Shown: positions 1 through 5,307 of the stretch, piece after piece
Position numbering within the stretch: position 1 is the first letter of the stretch
Layout: every line of letters starts with the position of its first letter
Source of the DNA: Verrucomicrobia bacterium TMED44
Lineage (GTDB): Bacteria; Verrucomicrobiota; Verrucomicrobiia; Opitutales; Seribacteraceae
Assembly (NCBI GenBank): GCA_002168015.1
Contig: NHCX01000011.1
Location: 15,233 to 20,539 of the forward strand
DNA length: 5,307 nt
Reading direction: 5' to 3'
Translations under genes and position numbers: made by a program
Notes under the pieces: generated by a model
Seen by the model: the letters and a program-made list of their open reading frames with translations, nothing else
Told to the model about the DNA's origin: nothing
Databases searched by the model: none

Positions 1-879
1 AGATTGCTCAATGAAAAATCTCAACCTCTTTCTATGCCTGAACTTGGTCTTCTTCCCAAGGATGAGAAAAACATCGTTTCAATTTTAGAAAAACCACATG
101 GAATCGTCTTAGTTACTGGACCCACAGGATCCGGTAAATCTACTTCGCTTACGGCATTTATTCGCAAGATTCATAAGCCTGAAAGGCGAATTATGACGGT
201 TGAGGACCCAGTGGAATACGAGGTTGCAGGTATAAATCAAACACAGGTAAATTCCGAAATTGGTTTTAACTTTGCCAGTGCCCTCCGAGAGATTCTTCGA
301 CAAGACCCTGATGTCATCATGGTAGGGGAAATACGAGACCGGGAAACGGCAGATATTGCAATACGTGCATCCTTAACCGGTCACCTAGTTCTCAGCACCT
401 TGCATACAAATGACGCTCCTGGGGCAATTACCAGGCTTATTGATATGGAAATTGAGCCTTTCTTGATTGCATCTTCAGTTGAAATGGTCATCGCCCAACG
501 ACTAGTTCGCAGGCTATGTCAGGAATGCTGTATTCCCACAAAGATGAGTGAAAAAGATTTGCTTGCTTCATTATCTTTGTTGGAGATTAAGCCTGAAGAA
601 AAAGCTTACCTGGAAAAAGTCCGAGATGCACAGGGTTGTCCCAAATGTCAAAACCTTGGCTACCGCGGACGCGTTGGTATCTTTGAACTTATGAGGATGA
701 GTGATGATATCCATAGCTTAGTAATTAAAAGTGCCTCAGCTCCTGATATCCGTGAAATCGCTTTACAGGAGGGTATGAGCACTTTGCAGGGTAGCGGTTG
801 GCAACAAATTAAGAGAGGATTGACCACTATTGATGAAGTCATTCGATATGCTGATGGTTCAGTGGATGATGGGGAATAA
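1..879 (+). CDS. GspE/PilB family secretion or pilus assembly ATPase, C-terminal part (5' end outside window)
   Basis: This is a hexameric ATPase that sits on the cytoplasmic face of the inner membrane and powers pseudopilus or pilus assembly in type II secretion or type IV pilus machines. The reading frame is open from base 1, and its first residues (RLLN) match the interior of the family, so the N-terminal domains lie upstream; 292 residues are present. Counting from base 1, the Walker A motif GPTGSGKST is at residues 40-48. The Asp box (VEDPVEYE) is near 68-75 and the Walker B region ([12 protein letters not shown]) near 102-113. The His box runs from [13 protein letters not shown] at about 126. 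Two CxxC pairs (codons at 517/526 and 637/646) form the zinc-binding motif of the C-terminal domain. All core motifs are intact, so the protein should be active. It is followed by gspF/pilC. Sequence alone does not separate GspE from PilB; a PilT retraction ATPase is unlikely because the tetracysteine zinc motif is present. Confidence 0.95.
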   Translation, partial: RLLNEKSQPLSMPELGLLPKDEKNIVSILEKPHGIVLVTGPTGSGKSTSLTAFIRKIHKPERRIMTVEDPVEYEVAGINQTQVNSEIGFNFASALREILRQDPDVIMVGEIRDRETADIAIRASLTGHLVLSTLHTNDAPGAITRLIDMEIEPFLIASSVEMVIAQRLVRRLCQECCIPTKMSEKDLLASLSLLEIKPEEKAYLEKVRDAQGCPKCQNLGYRGRVGIFELMRMSDDIHSLVIKSASAPDIREIALQEGMSTLQGSGWQQIKRGLTTIDEVIRYADGSVDDGE

Positions 880-920
880 TTTTTACTGAGAGAGTGGGCT
901 TTGTTGCAAATATAACATTA

Positions 921-935
921 AAAACGGGCCGTTTT
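921..935. promoter_or_regulatory. Perfect 7-base palindrome just before the gspF/pilC start
   Basis: The sequence AAAACGG-G-CCGTTTT is a perfect 7-base inverted repeat around one central base, ending one base before the ATG at 937. In RNA it could form a six-pair hairpin with a GGC loop that covers the ribosome landing zone. As DNA it is symmetric enough to be a protein-binding site. There is no T-run long enough on the plus strand to make it a convincing intrinsic terminator. The function is inferred only from shape and position. Confidence 0.3.
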
Positions 936-936
936 C

Positions 937-2193
937 ATGCGTGAATTCAAATATGTAGCGATCTCACAACGTGGGAAATCATCCACCGGCGAAGTCGTTG
1001 CTAAGAATTCCAAAGAGGCTAAGACAAAACTCCTGCAAGATGGGCTGACGCCTCTAAAGCTTACTTCAGTAGGTAAAAGTGGCAAAGGCTCAACGAAGTC
1101 ATCCAAAGGCTCCACAGATAATAAGTCAAAAAGTGCAAGGATTGCAAAGGGAAGCCAGAAAGGGGAGAGGCTGGGGTTAGAATTCCTTAAGCGCCTCCAT
1201 GAGTTGCATGGCAGTGGCATGCCTATTGCCGAGTCGGTTAAGTTATTAAATCTCCGTTTGTCCGATCCTTATCAAAAAGAAATTGCGGGCAGTCTTTGGA
1301 GGGAGCTAGCCGAGGGGAGGACTCTTTCGCGGGCAATGCGGTTACTTCCTCAATATTTTTCGGAATCCTCCACATTTGTTGTGGAAGCGGGTGAAGCTAC
1401 CGGCAATTTAGCACCTATTTTATCTAAAATCGTCCTGCACTTGGAAGAGAAAAGAGAAATTCGTTCCAAAGTGTTGAGCAGTATGACCTACCCTGTGTTT
1501 GTCGGGTTGGTTGCTTTTGGGGTGGTGCTTTTTTTCCTTTTCTTCTTGCTGCCTCAAATTCAAGAAATGTTGGATTCTCTCGGAGGTGAACTGAATATGA
1601 TGGCTAAAGTATTAATCAATGGTTCCAATCTTGTGCTGACTATTGGACCTTTTGCCATAATCGGTTTACTGATTGGAGGAGGAGCTCTTTATCGTTGGAG
1701 CAAAACAGAAAAGGGTGGAGTGATCTTTGACCAGAATTTACTAAGATTTCCTTTGTTTGGGGAGATTATCTATCTATCGGAAATGTTTCAGTTGAGCAGC
1801 CTGTTAGCTACCTTAATTTGGAGTGGTATTGGATTAACCGAAAATTTAAGACTTTGTGAAAAGACTATTCGTAACCGGTTTTTGAGAAATCAATTTCGTT
1901 CGGCTCGTGCCCTTGTTAATGAAGGAAAGTCACTTCCTGAATCTCTTAGAAAGTTTAAGTTTATGCCATTGATGCAACTTGATGTTATTGAAGTGGGAGA
2001 GAAAACTGGAAATTTGGGAAATAGTATGGAGGATTCAAGTCGATCTTTTAAAGATCAGTTGACCAAGAAAATTAAGACGATGACCACTCTGGTATCCGGC
2101 GCTGCCCTAGGTTTTGCTTTCTCTTTGGTCGCATTGGTTGCGATTTCGATTGTCACAAGCATTTTTCAGGTTAGTAAAAGTATCAGTTATTAA
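937..2193 (+). CDS. GspF/PilC family inner-membrane platform protein
   Basis: This is the polytopic inner-membrane protein that couples the GspE/PilB ATPase to pseudopilus or pilus assembly. The 418-residue length is normal for the family. Residues 3-45 form the usual N-terminal segment (REFKYVAISQRGK at the start, GLTPLKL near 36). A Ser/Lys/Gly-rich linker follows at about 46-77. Two T2SSF domains come next, at about 83-205 and 284-406, each carrying the family signature: VVEAGEATGNL at 148-158 and VIEVGEKTGNL at 350-360. Hydrophobic segments are at about 186-206, 232-252 and 384-410, giving the expected three membrane spans. The ATG at 937 is chosen because the N-terminus then aligns with the family. 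No Shine-Dalgarno sequence precedes it; a palindrome occupies that position. The gene lies 57 bases after the ATPase gene and is almost certainly in its operon. Whether it serves type II secretion or a type IV pilus cannot be decided from this window. Confidence 0.95.
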   Translation: MREFKYVAISQRGKSSTGEVVAKNSKEAKTKLLQDGLTPLKLTSVGKSGKGSTKSSKGSTDNKSKSARIAKGSQKGERLGLEFLKRLHELHGSGMPIAESVKLLNLRLSDPYQKEIAGSLWRELAEGRTLSRAMRLLPQYFSESSTFVVEAGEATGNLAPILSKIVLHLEEKREIRSKVLSSMTYPVFVGLVAFGVVLFFLFFLLPQIQEMLDSLGGELNMMAKVLINGSNLVLTIGPFAIIGLLIGGGALYRWSKTEKGGVIFDQNLLRFPLFGEIIYLSEMFQLSSLLATLIWSGIGLTENLRLCEKTIRNRFLRNQFRSARALVNEGKSLPESLRKFKFMPLMQLDVIEVGEKTGNLGNSMEDSSRSFKDQLTKKIKTMTTLVSGAALGFAFSLVALVAISIVTSIFQVSKSISY

Positions 2194-2199
2194 ATATTG

Positions 2200-3183
2200 A
2201 TGAAGAAAGTTCACCTTTTACTTTTTTTTATGTCGAGTGCCTGCATGCTTATAGTGGGCTGCTCAGATGAAGATTCAGTCATAGAATTTTCGGACGACTC
2301 TTCATTATCTGAGAGTGAAGTTCTTTCCAGGGAAGCAAAAAGTGGAAATCAGACCTTATCGGACGGTTCGGTATATGAAGGAGAGATGTTAACTGGGAAA
2401 CCACATGGGTACGGAGAACGAAAATTTCAAAATGGAGATATTTATGAGGGACAGTTTGAAAAAGGAATGTCTCATGGGCATGGGACTTTCAGGTATAAGG
2501 GAGACGATTTTTTGGACCGATATGTTGGCATGTGGTCAAGTGATAAGTGGAACGGATATGGGACCCTGGTTTTAAAAGATGGATCCCGAGTGACCGGTCA
2601 GTGGATGAAAAATCGTTTGGAATACGGCGATTACGAGGGAAGTGACGGGTCTATAAGGTCGGGGAAATGGCGAGGAGACTGGGAGTTCTTAGAAGAAGGT
2701 TTTTCCAAAGATGCTTTTGGATCTGAATTCAATGGTCTTTTCAATAATGACGGGAGTTATCGAAAAGGATTTATTAAAAATCCAAACGGAGATTTGTATG
2801 CCGGCAATTTTATTGCGAACATTTACCACGGGAAGGGGATTTTAGAAAAGTCGGATGGCAGTCTTTATGTAGGCACATTTGAAGACAATGAATTCTCTGG
2901 AAGTGGTATGCTCATTAGTAGTGATGGTTCAAAATATATTGGCCAATTTTTGGGAGGATTACCCGATGGATATGGAGTGGAAGAGCAGGTAGGTGGAGTT
3001 CAGTATTTTGGTTCATGGTCACAGGGGCTAAAGCAAGGGTCAGGCACCGTGGATTTTGGAAACGGGGCAAGTTATATCGGAGAATTTCGAAACGGATTGG
3101 CATTTGATGGAAAATACGATTGGGGAGATGGAAGAATTACTGATTCCTACCAGGACGAGTCTGGAAATTGGTTAGATCGGTGA
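2200..3183 (+). CDS. MORN-repeat lipoprotein
   Basis: The protein has 327 residues from the ATG at 2200. That start is preferred over the TTG one codon earlier because it gives a clean lipoprotein signal: MKK, a hydrophobic stretch, then the lipobox IVGC with the lipidated Cys at residue 21. Ser follows the Cys, so by the usual +2 rule the protein should go to the outer membrane. An acidic, Ser-rich linker (about 22-45) precedes MORN repeats that fill the rest, from about residue 53. Roughly eight are recognisable, for example YEGEMLTGKPHGYG, YEGQFEKGMSHGHG, YVGTFEDNEFSGSG and YIGQFLGGLPDGYG. About three in the middle (roughly residues 120-195) are degenerate. MORN repeats form extended beta-hairpin arrays, often binding proteins or lipids; the partner here is unknown. 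No enzymatic domain is visible. The start is six bases after the gspF stop with no Shine-Dalgarno sequence, suggesting translational coupling. A role beside the secretion or pilus apparatus is inferred from position only. Confidence 0.88.
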   Translation: MKKVHLLLFFMSSACMLIVGCSDEDSVIEFSDDSSLSESEVLSREAKSGNQTLSDGSVYEGEMLTGKPHGYGERKFQNGDIYEGQFEKGMSHGHGTFRYKGDDFLDRYVGMWSSDKWNGYGTLVLKDGSRVTGQWMKNRLEYGDYEGSDGSIRSGKWRGDWEFLEEGFSKDAFGSEFNGLFNNDGSYRKGFIKNPNGDLYAGNFIANIYHGKGILEKSDGSLYVGTFEDNEFSGSGMLISSDGSKYIGQFLGGLPDGYGVEEQVGGVQYFGSWSQGLKQGSGTVDFGNGASYIGEFRNGLAFDGKYDWGDGRITDSYQDESGNWLDR

Positions 3184-3255
3184 AATTCTTTAAGTCGAGC
3201 AGACTATTTTGATGATTGCCAAGGATATTTGTTTTACCATGATCGAAAGATAGAT

Positions 3256-4101
3256 ATGACAAGTGAATCTACTATTCGCCTTAAGTTTTGGGGAACGAGA
3301 GGAAGTATCCCTTGCCCTGGTCCAGATACAGTTCGCTATGGAGGTAATACCACCTGTTTTGAAGTTACCTGTGGCGATCGAAGAATTATCATAGATGCAG
3401 GAACTGGTGTAAGGCTCTTGGGGAAAAAGATAATGATTGAAGAGGGTAATTTGCTCAACGCTGATCTTTTCTTCACTCATACCCACATGGATCATATCCA
3501 AGGGCTTCCTTTCTTTGCTCCCCTTTATAACCCCGATAGTGATGTTCGTCTGCATGCTGGCCACTTGGGTGGACAGAAGTATGATTTACTCGGGATAATT
3601 GGAACTATGTTGATGAAGGACCCTGTTTTTCCAGTACCGAGTGCCTTAATTGAAAAAGCATGCTCTTTTAATGACTATCCTTGCGGTAAAGTTTTCGACT
3701 TAGGGGATGGAATTATCATTAGAACTGGCAAACTTAATCACCCGAATGGGGCGTGTGGCTATCGAATCGAATATGGAGGGAAAGTCCTTTCGATCTGCAC
3801 CGACACAGAGCATTATGAGGGTAAATTGGATGAAGATGTGTTAGCCTTAGCCGATCAGGCAGATGCTATGATTTATGATTCTGCCTACACGGAAGAGGAA
3901 TATGCTAAGTTCAAAGGATGGGGTCATTCAACTTGGCCCGAAGCCCTCAAAATTGCCGAAGCCGCAAATGTTAAAAATACTTTCCTTTTTCACCATGACC
4001 CTTCGCATAATGACGATAAAATGGATGAAATTGCAAAAGAGGCTGCAGCGGTTAATTCAAATGCAAGACCTGCGGTTGAAGGTGAAGTAATCGTTATTTA
4101 G
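3256..4101 (+). CDS. Metallo-beta-lactamase-fold metal-dependent hydrolase
   Basis: This 281-residue protein is predicted to be a cytoplasmic metallohydrolase with a two-metal active site. The metal-binding motif HTHMDH is at residues 75-80. Further likely ligands are H162 (NHPN), D183 (TDTEH) and a late histidine, either H224 in GWGHST or H246/H247 in FHHDP. The N-terminus carries FWGTRGSIPCPGP and YGGNTTC, a signature of the PhnP/RNase Z-like branch (Lactamase_B_2 type) rather than true beta-lactamases. The substrate is unknown; phosphodiester hydrolysis is typical of relatives, but that is inference. The ATG at 3256 is preferred over a TTG at 3229, because the conserved fold begins at LKFWGTRGS and the extra nine residues add no recognisable feature. 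No signal peptide or added domain is seen. The gene lies 72 bases after the MORN gene and could be read from the same message or from its own promoter; no convincing promoter is visible. Its stop codon overlaps that of the convergent DUF2807 gene. Confidence 0.9.
   Translation: MTSESTIRLKFWGTRGSIPCPGPDTVRYGGNTTCFEVTCGDRRIIIDAGTGVRLLGKKIMIEEGNLLNADLFFTHTHMDHIQGLPFFAPLYNPDSDVRLHAGHLGGQKYDLLGIIGTMLMKDPVFPVPSALIEKACSFNDYPCGKVFDLGDGIIIRTGKLNHPNGACGYRIEYGGKVLSICTDTEHYEGKLDEDVLALADQADAMIYDSAYTEEEYAKFKGWGHSTWPEALKIAEAANVKNTFLFHHDPSHNDDKMDEIAKEAAAVNSNARPAVEGEVIVI
4098..4101. other. Four-base overlap of convergent stop codons
   Basis: The plus-strand hydrolase ends with TAG at 4099-4101 and the minus-strand DUF2807 gene ends with TAA at 4100-4098, so both stops share TTAG. 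There is no intergenic DNA for a shared terminator. A weak inverted repeat (TTCGG at 4108-4112 and CCGAA at 4123-4127) lies just inside the DUF2807 gene but has a ten-base loop and no T-tract. Confidence 0.9.
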
Positions 4102-4931
4102 TTTCTCTTCGGCCTTTCCTTTCCGAATAAAACGGGTCGGGTTGCATTCATGTCATACAGGGGTGGCGAATCCGGTATGACATCAATGACTTTTCCGGTT
4201 CCCTTTTGGCTGACGACAATATTTTCAGGTTTGGAATGGAGTAAAATATTGCCCTGCCCAAAAATTCTGGAGTCTAAAAAGGAAAGTGGATTGATTTCTA
4301 CATTTGCGTTTCCGCGGTGTAATACCCGGGCACGATCTACGGGTAGATCCTGGGCGAAAATAAGGCCATCTCCAATAACAATCAGCTCCAAGCTACTTAC
4401 TTCTTTTCCTTTTAAGATGATGGGGCCATTACCATCTTGCCTGACTGAAAGATTATCAATGGAGGAATTATCCAAGTGTAAGCGGCCAGTTCCAGTGGTG
4501 AAAACGGAAAGGCGAGGGGAACGGATATCAGAAACCGTTAAGTTGCTCCTCTCATTCAATCTAATCTCACTAAGCTTGTCAGTGTTGACAAGAATTTCCA
4601 CCGGAAAGATTCTTTCTGCACTGAGTTTGATAAATGGAAGTCGCCGGGCAAGGTCGTAGGTGTTGTTTGCATCTAGGTATAAAGTACGGTCCCTAACAGT
4701 GAGAGAAATATTTTCCATGATTGAGGAGTCAGCAAAAATGGTGGCTTCTTCATTTCTATCTCCAGGTTGGACAAAAACATTAATGGCTCCATTGACTTCA
4801 ATTTTATCAAAATAAAAAAGAAGTTGTGTTTTCTTAGTTAAATCTGCCTGAGCCCATGAGACGCCAAGAAATATGGAAAACAAGGTAGTCCAAAATTTAT
4901 TTCTTTGAATTATATTTCCGGCGCTTTCCAT
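4098..4931 (-). CDS. Secreted DUF2807 (GIN-domain, adhesin-head-like) protein
   Basis: The protein has 277 residues from the ATG at 4931. That start gives a plausible Sec signal peptide: basic residues R10 and K12, a hydrophobic core at about 13-26 (FWTTLFSIFLGVSW) and an AQA cleavage site at 27-29. A longer frame opening at a TTG at 5036 would only extend into the uvrB coding region with no signal-like N-terminus. The mature part begins with the family hallmark FDKIEVNGAINVFVQPGD (41-58). Glycine-punctuated beta-strand repeats follow (GTGRLHL, GNGPIIL, GDGLIFA, GNANVEI, GQGNILL, GTGKVID), typical of the right-handed beta-helix fold of DUF2807. The family is called putative autotransporter adhesin head domain, but its biochemical role is unestablished. 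It should be periplasmic or at the outer surface. There is no membrane anchor after the signal and no lipobox. The start lies within the end of uvrB. A GGAGG on the coding strand (plus positions 4949-4953) is 17 bases from the ATG, too far to be a normal ribosome site. Confidence 0.83.
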   Translation of the reverse strand: MESAGNIIQRNKFWTTLFSIFLGVSWAQADLTKKTQLLFYFDKIEVNGAINVFVQPGDRNEEATIFADSSIMENISLTVRDRTLYLDANNTYDLARRLPFIKLSAERIFPVEILVNTDKLSEIRLNERSNLTVSDIRSPRLSVFTTGTGRLHLDNSSIDNLSVRQDGNGPIILKGKEVSSLELIVIGDGLIFAQDLPVDRARVLHRGNANVEINPLSFLDSRIFGQGNILLHSKPENIVVSQKGTGKVIDVIPDSPPLYDMNATRPVLFGKERPKRN

Positions 4932-5307
4932 ATTTGTTTTTCTTGTAGCCTCCAACCGATGTGCTTTGCAGCTTTTTTTCTCCACCCTCTCCACGCAGAA
5001 AAGTAATCTGATCCCTGAGTAGAGCAGCTTTTTCAAATTCTAATTTTCGAACGGCTTCAATCATTTCTTTCTCCAACTCTTTAGCCAATTTTTTGGCATC
5101 TTTGAAGGAAACCTCTTCTGCCACCGCCAAATCATCTTCGCTCTCATCTTTTTTAACTCTGAGACTTTCCTGAACCGGTCGAATTACGCTCTTGGGTGTA
5201 ATCCCATGCTCCTTATTGTAGGCTATTTGCTTTTCTCTGCGGTATTGACAGGTGTCCCAAGCTTTGGTCAGTGATTTTGTCATTATATCCGCATAAAAGA
5301 TAACTCG
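4897..5307 (-). CDS. uvrB: UvrB, excinuclease ABC subunit B, C-terminal fragment (5' end outside window)
   Basis: UvrB is the damage-verifying helicase-like subunit of the UvrABC nucleotide excision repair complex in the cytoplasm. The frame is open to the window edge and codes 136 residues. An ATG at 5283 is internal: the residues before it (RVIFYAD) match the conserved UvrB segment ahead of the RRR-Q-YN-HGITP region. Counting from the edge, RREKQIAYNKEHGITP is at residues 23-38, and the UVR domain, which contacts UvrC, is at about 69-105 (AKELEKEMIEAVRKLEFEKA, then LLRDQI). A 31-residue tail after it (bases 4992-4900) has nine Lys and two Arg plus Gly and Tyr, longer and more basic than the end of the E. 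coli protein. The usual E-T-x-R-R-R motif reads T-C-Q-Y-R-R here. The helicase domains are off-window, so activity cannot be judged. Its last 35 bases overlap the DUF2807 gene in another frame. Confidence 0.93.
   Translation of the reverse strand, partial: RVIFYADIMTKSLTKAWDTCQYRREKQIAYNKEHGITPKSVIRPVQESLRVKKDESEDDLAVAEEVSFKDAKKLAKELEKEMIEAVRKLEFEKAALLRDQITFLRGEGGEKKLQSTSVGGYKKNKYGKRRKYNSKK

Noticed and set aside
3216..3244. TTGCCA as a possible -35 box ahead of the hydrolase gene
   Set aside because: At a 17-base spacing the -10 position reads ATGATC, a poor match, so a promoter is not supported.
3239..3253. Four-codon mini reading frame (ATG ATC GAA AGA TAG) just before the hydrolase start
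   Set aside because: It is short enough to occur by chance and has no clear ribosome site; nothing shows it is a regulatory leader.
3190..3564. 124-codon minus-strand open frame opposite the hydrolase N-terminus
   Set aside because: It covers the conserved GTRGS and HxHxDH coding region in antisense and shows no protein-like features.
4108..4127. Inverted repeat TTCGG/CCGAA near the convergent ends as a bidirectional terminator
   Set aside because: Only five pairs, a ten-base loop and no T-tract on either strand.
4150..4659. 169-codon plus-strand open frame opposite the DUF2807 gene
   Set aside because: It is antisense to a gene with a recognisable domain and signal peptide, and its translation resembles no family I know.
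4932..5036. N-terminal extension of the DUF2807 protein from a TTG at 5036
   Set aside because: The extension overlaps the uvrB UVR and tail region, has a rare start codon and would bury the signal peptide at 4931.
4897..5283. A stand-alone small UVR-domain protein starting at the ATG at 5283
   Set aside because: The frame continues to the window edge with conserved UvrB residues (RVIFYAD) before that ATG, so it is the end of full-length uvrB.

Overview
The window looks like an ordinary, densely packed chromosomal segment from a Gram-negative bacterium. It holds six protein genes, two of them cut by the window edges. A lipoprotein with a classical lipobox, a Sec-type signal peptide on another protein and a GspE/GspF-type secretion or pilus apparatus all point to a diderm cell. 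No start codon that can be examined here has a well-placed Shine-Dalgarno sequence. That habit, together with the gene content, would fit groups such as Verrucomicrobiota or relatives, but this placement is an inference of low confidence.

Plus strand, 1 to 4101: four genes run in one direction with short gaps. The first is the C-terminal two thirds or so of a GspE/PilB assembly ATPase. After 57 bases comes the complete GspF/PilC inner-membrane platform protein. Six bases later starts a MORN-repeat lipoprotein, and 72 bases after that a metallo-beta-lactamase-fold hydrolase. The ATPase and platform protein form the inner-membrane core of a type II secretion system or type IV pilus. The MORN lipoprotein is so close to gspF that it is probably translated from the same message and may belong to the envelope side of that system. 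The hydrolase is probably a passenger.

Minus strand, 5307 to 4098: two genes face the first four. The C-terminal end of UvrB (nucleotide excision repair) enters from the right edge. Its last 35 bases overlap the start of a secreted DUF2807 (GIN-domain) protein, which reads toward the hydrolase gene. The two convergent genes overlap by four bases at their stop codons (TTAG), so there is no intergenic space or recognisable terminator between the two transcription units.

No RNA genes, mobile elements, CRISPR arrays or long repeats were seen. The points most worth a second look are a perfect 15-base palindrome directly in front of the gspF start codon, the coupling of a MORN lipoprotein to the secretion genes, substitutions in a normally conserved UvrB motif together with a basic C-terminal tail, and the overlapping ends of the convergent genes. 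I did not find a convincing new multi-gene system.
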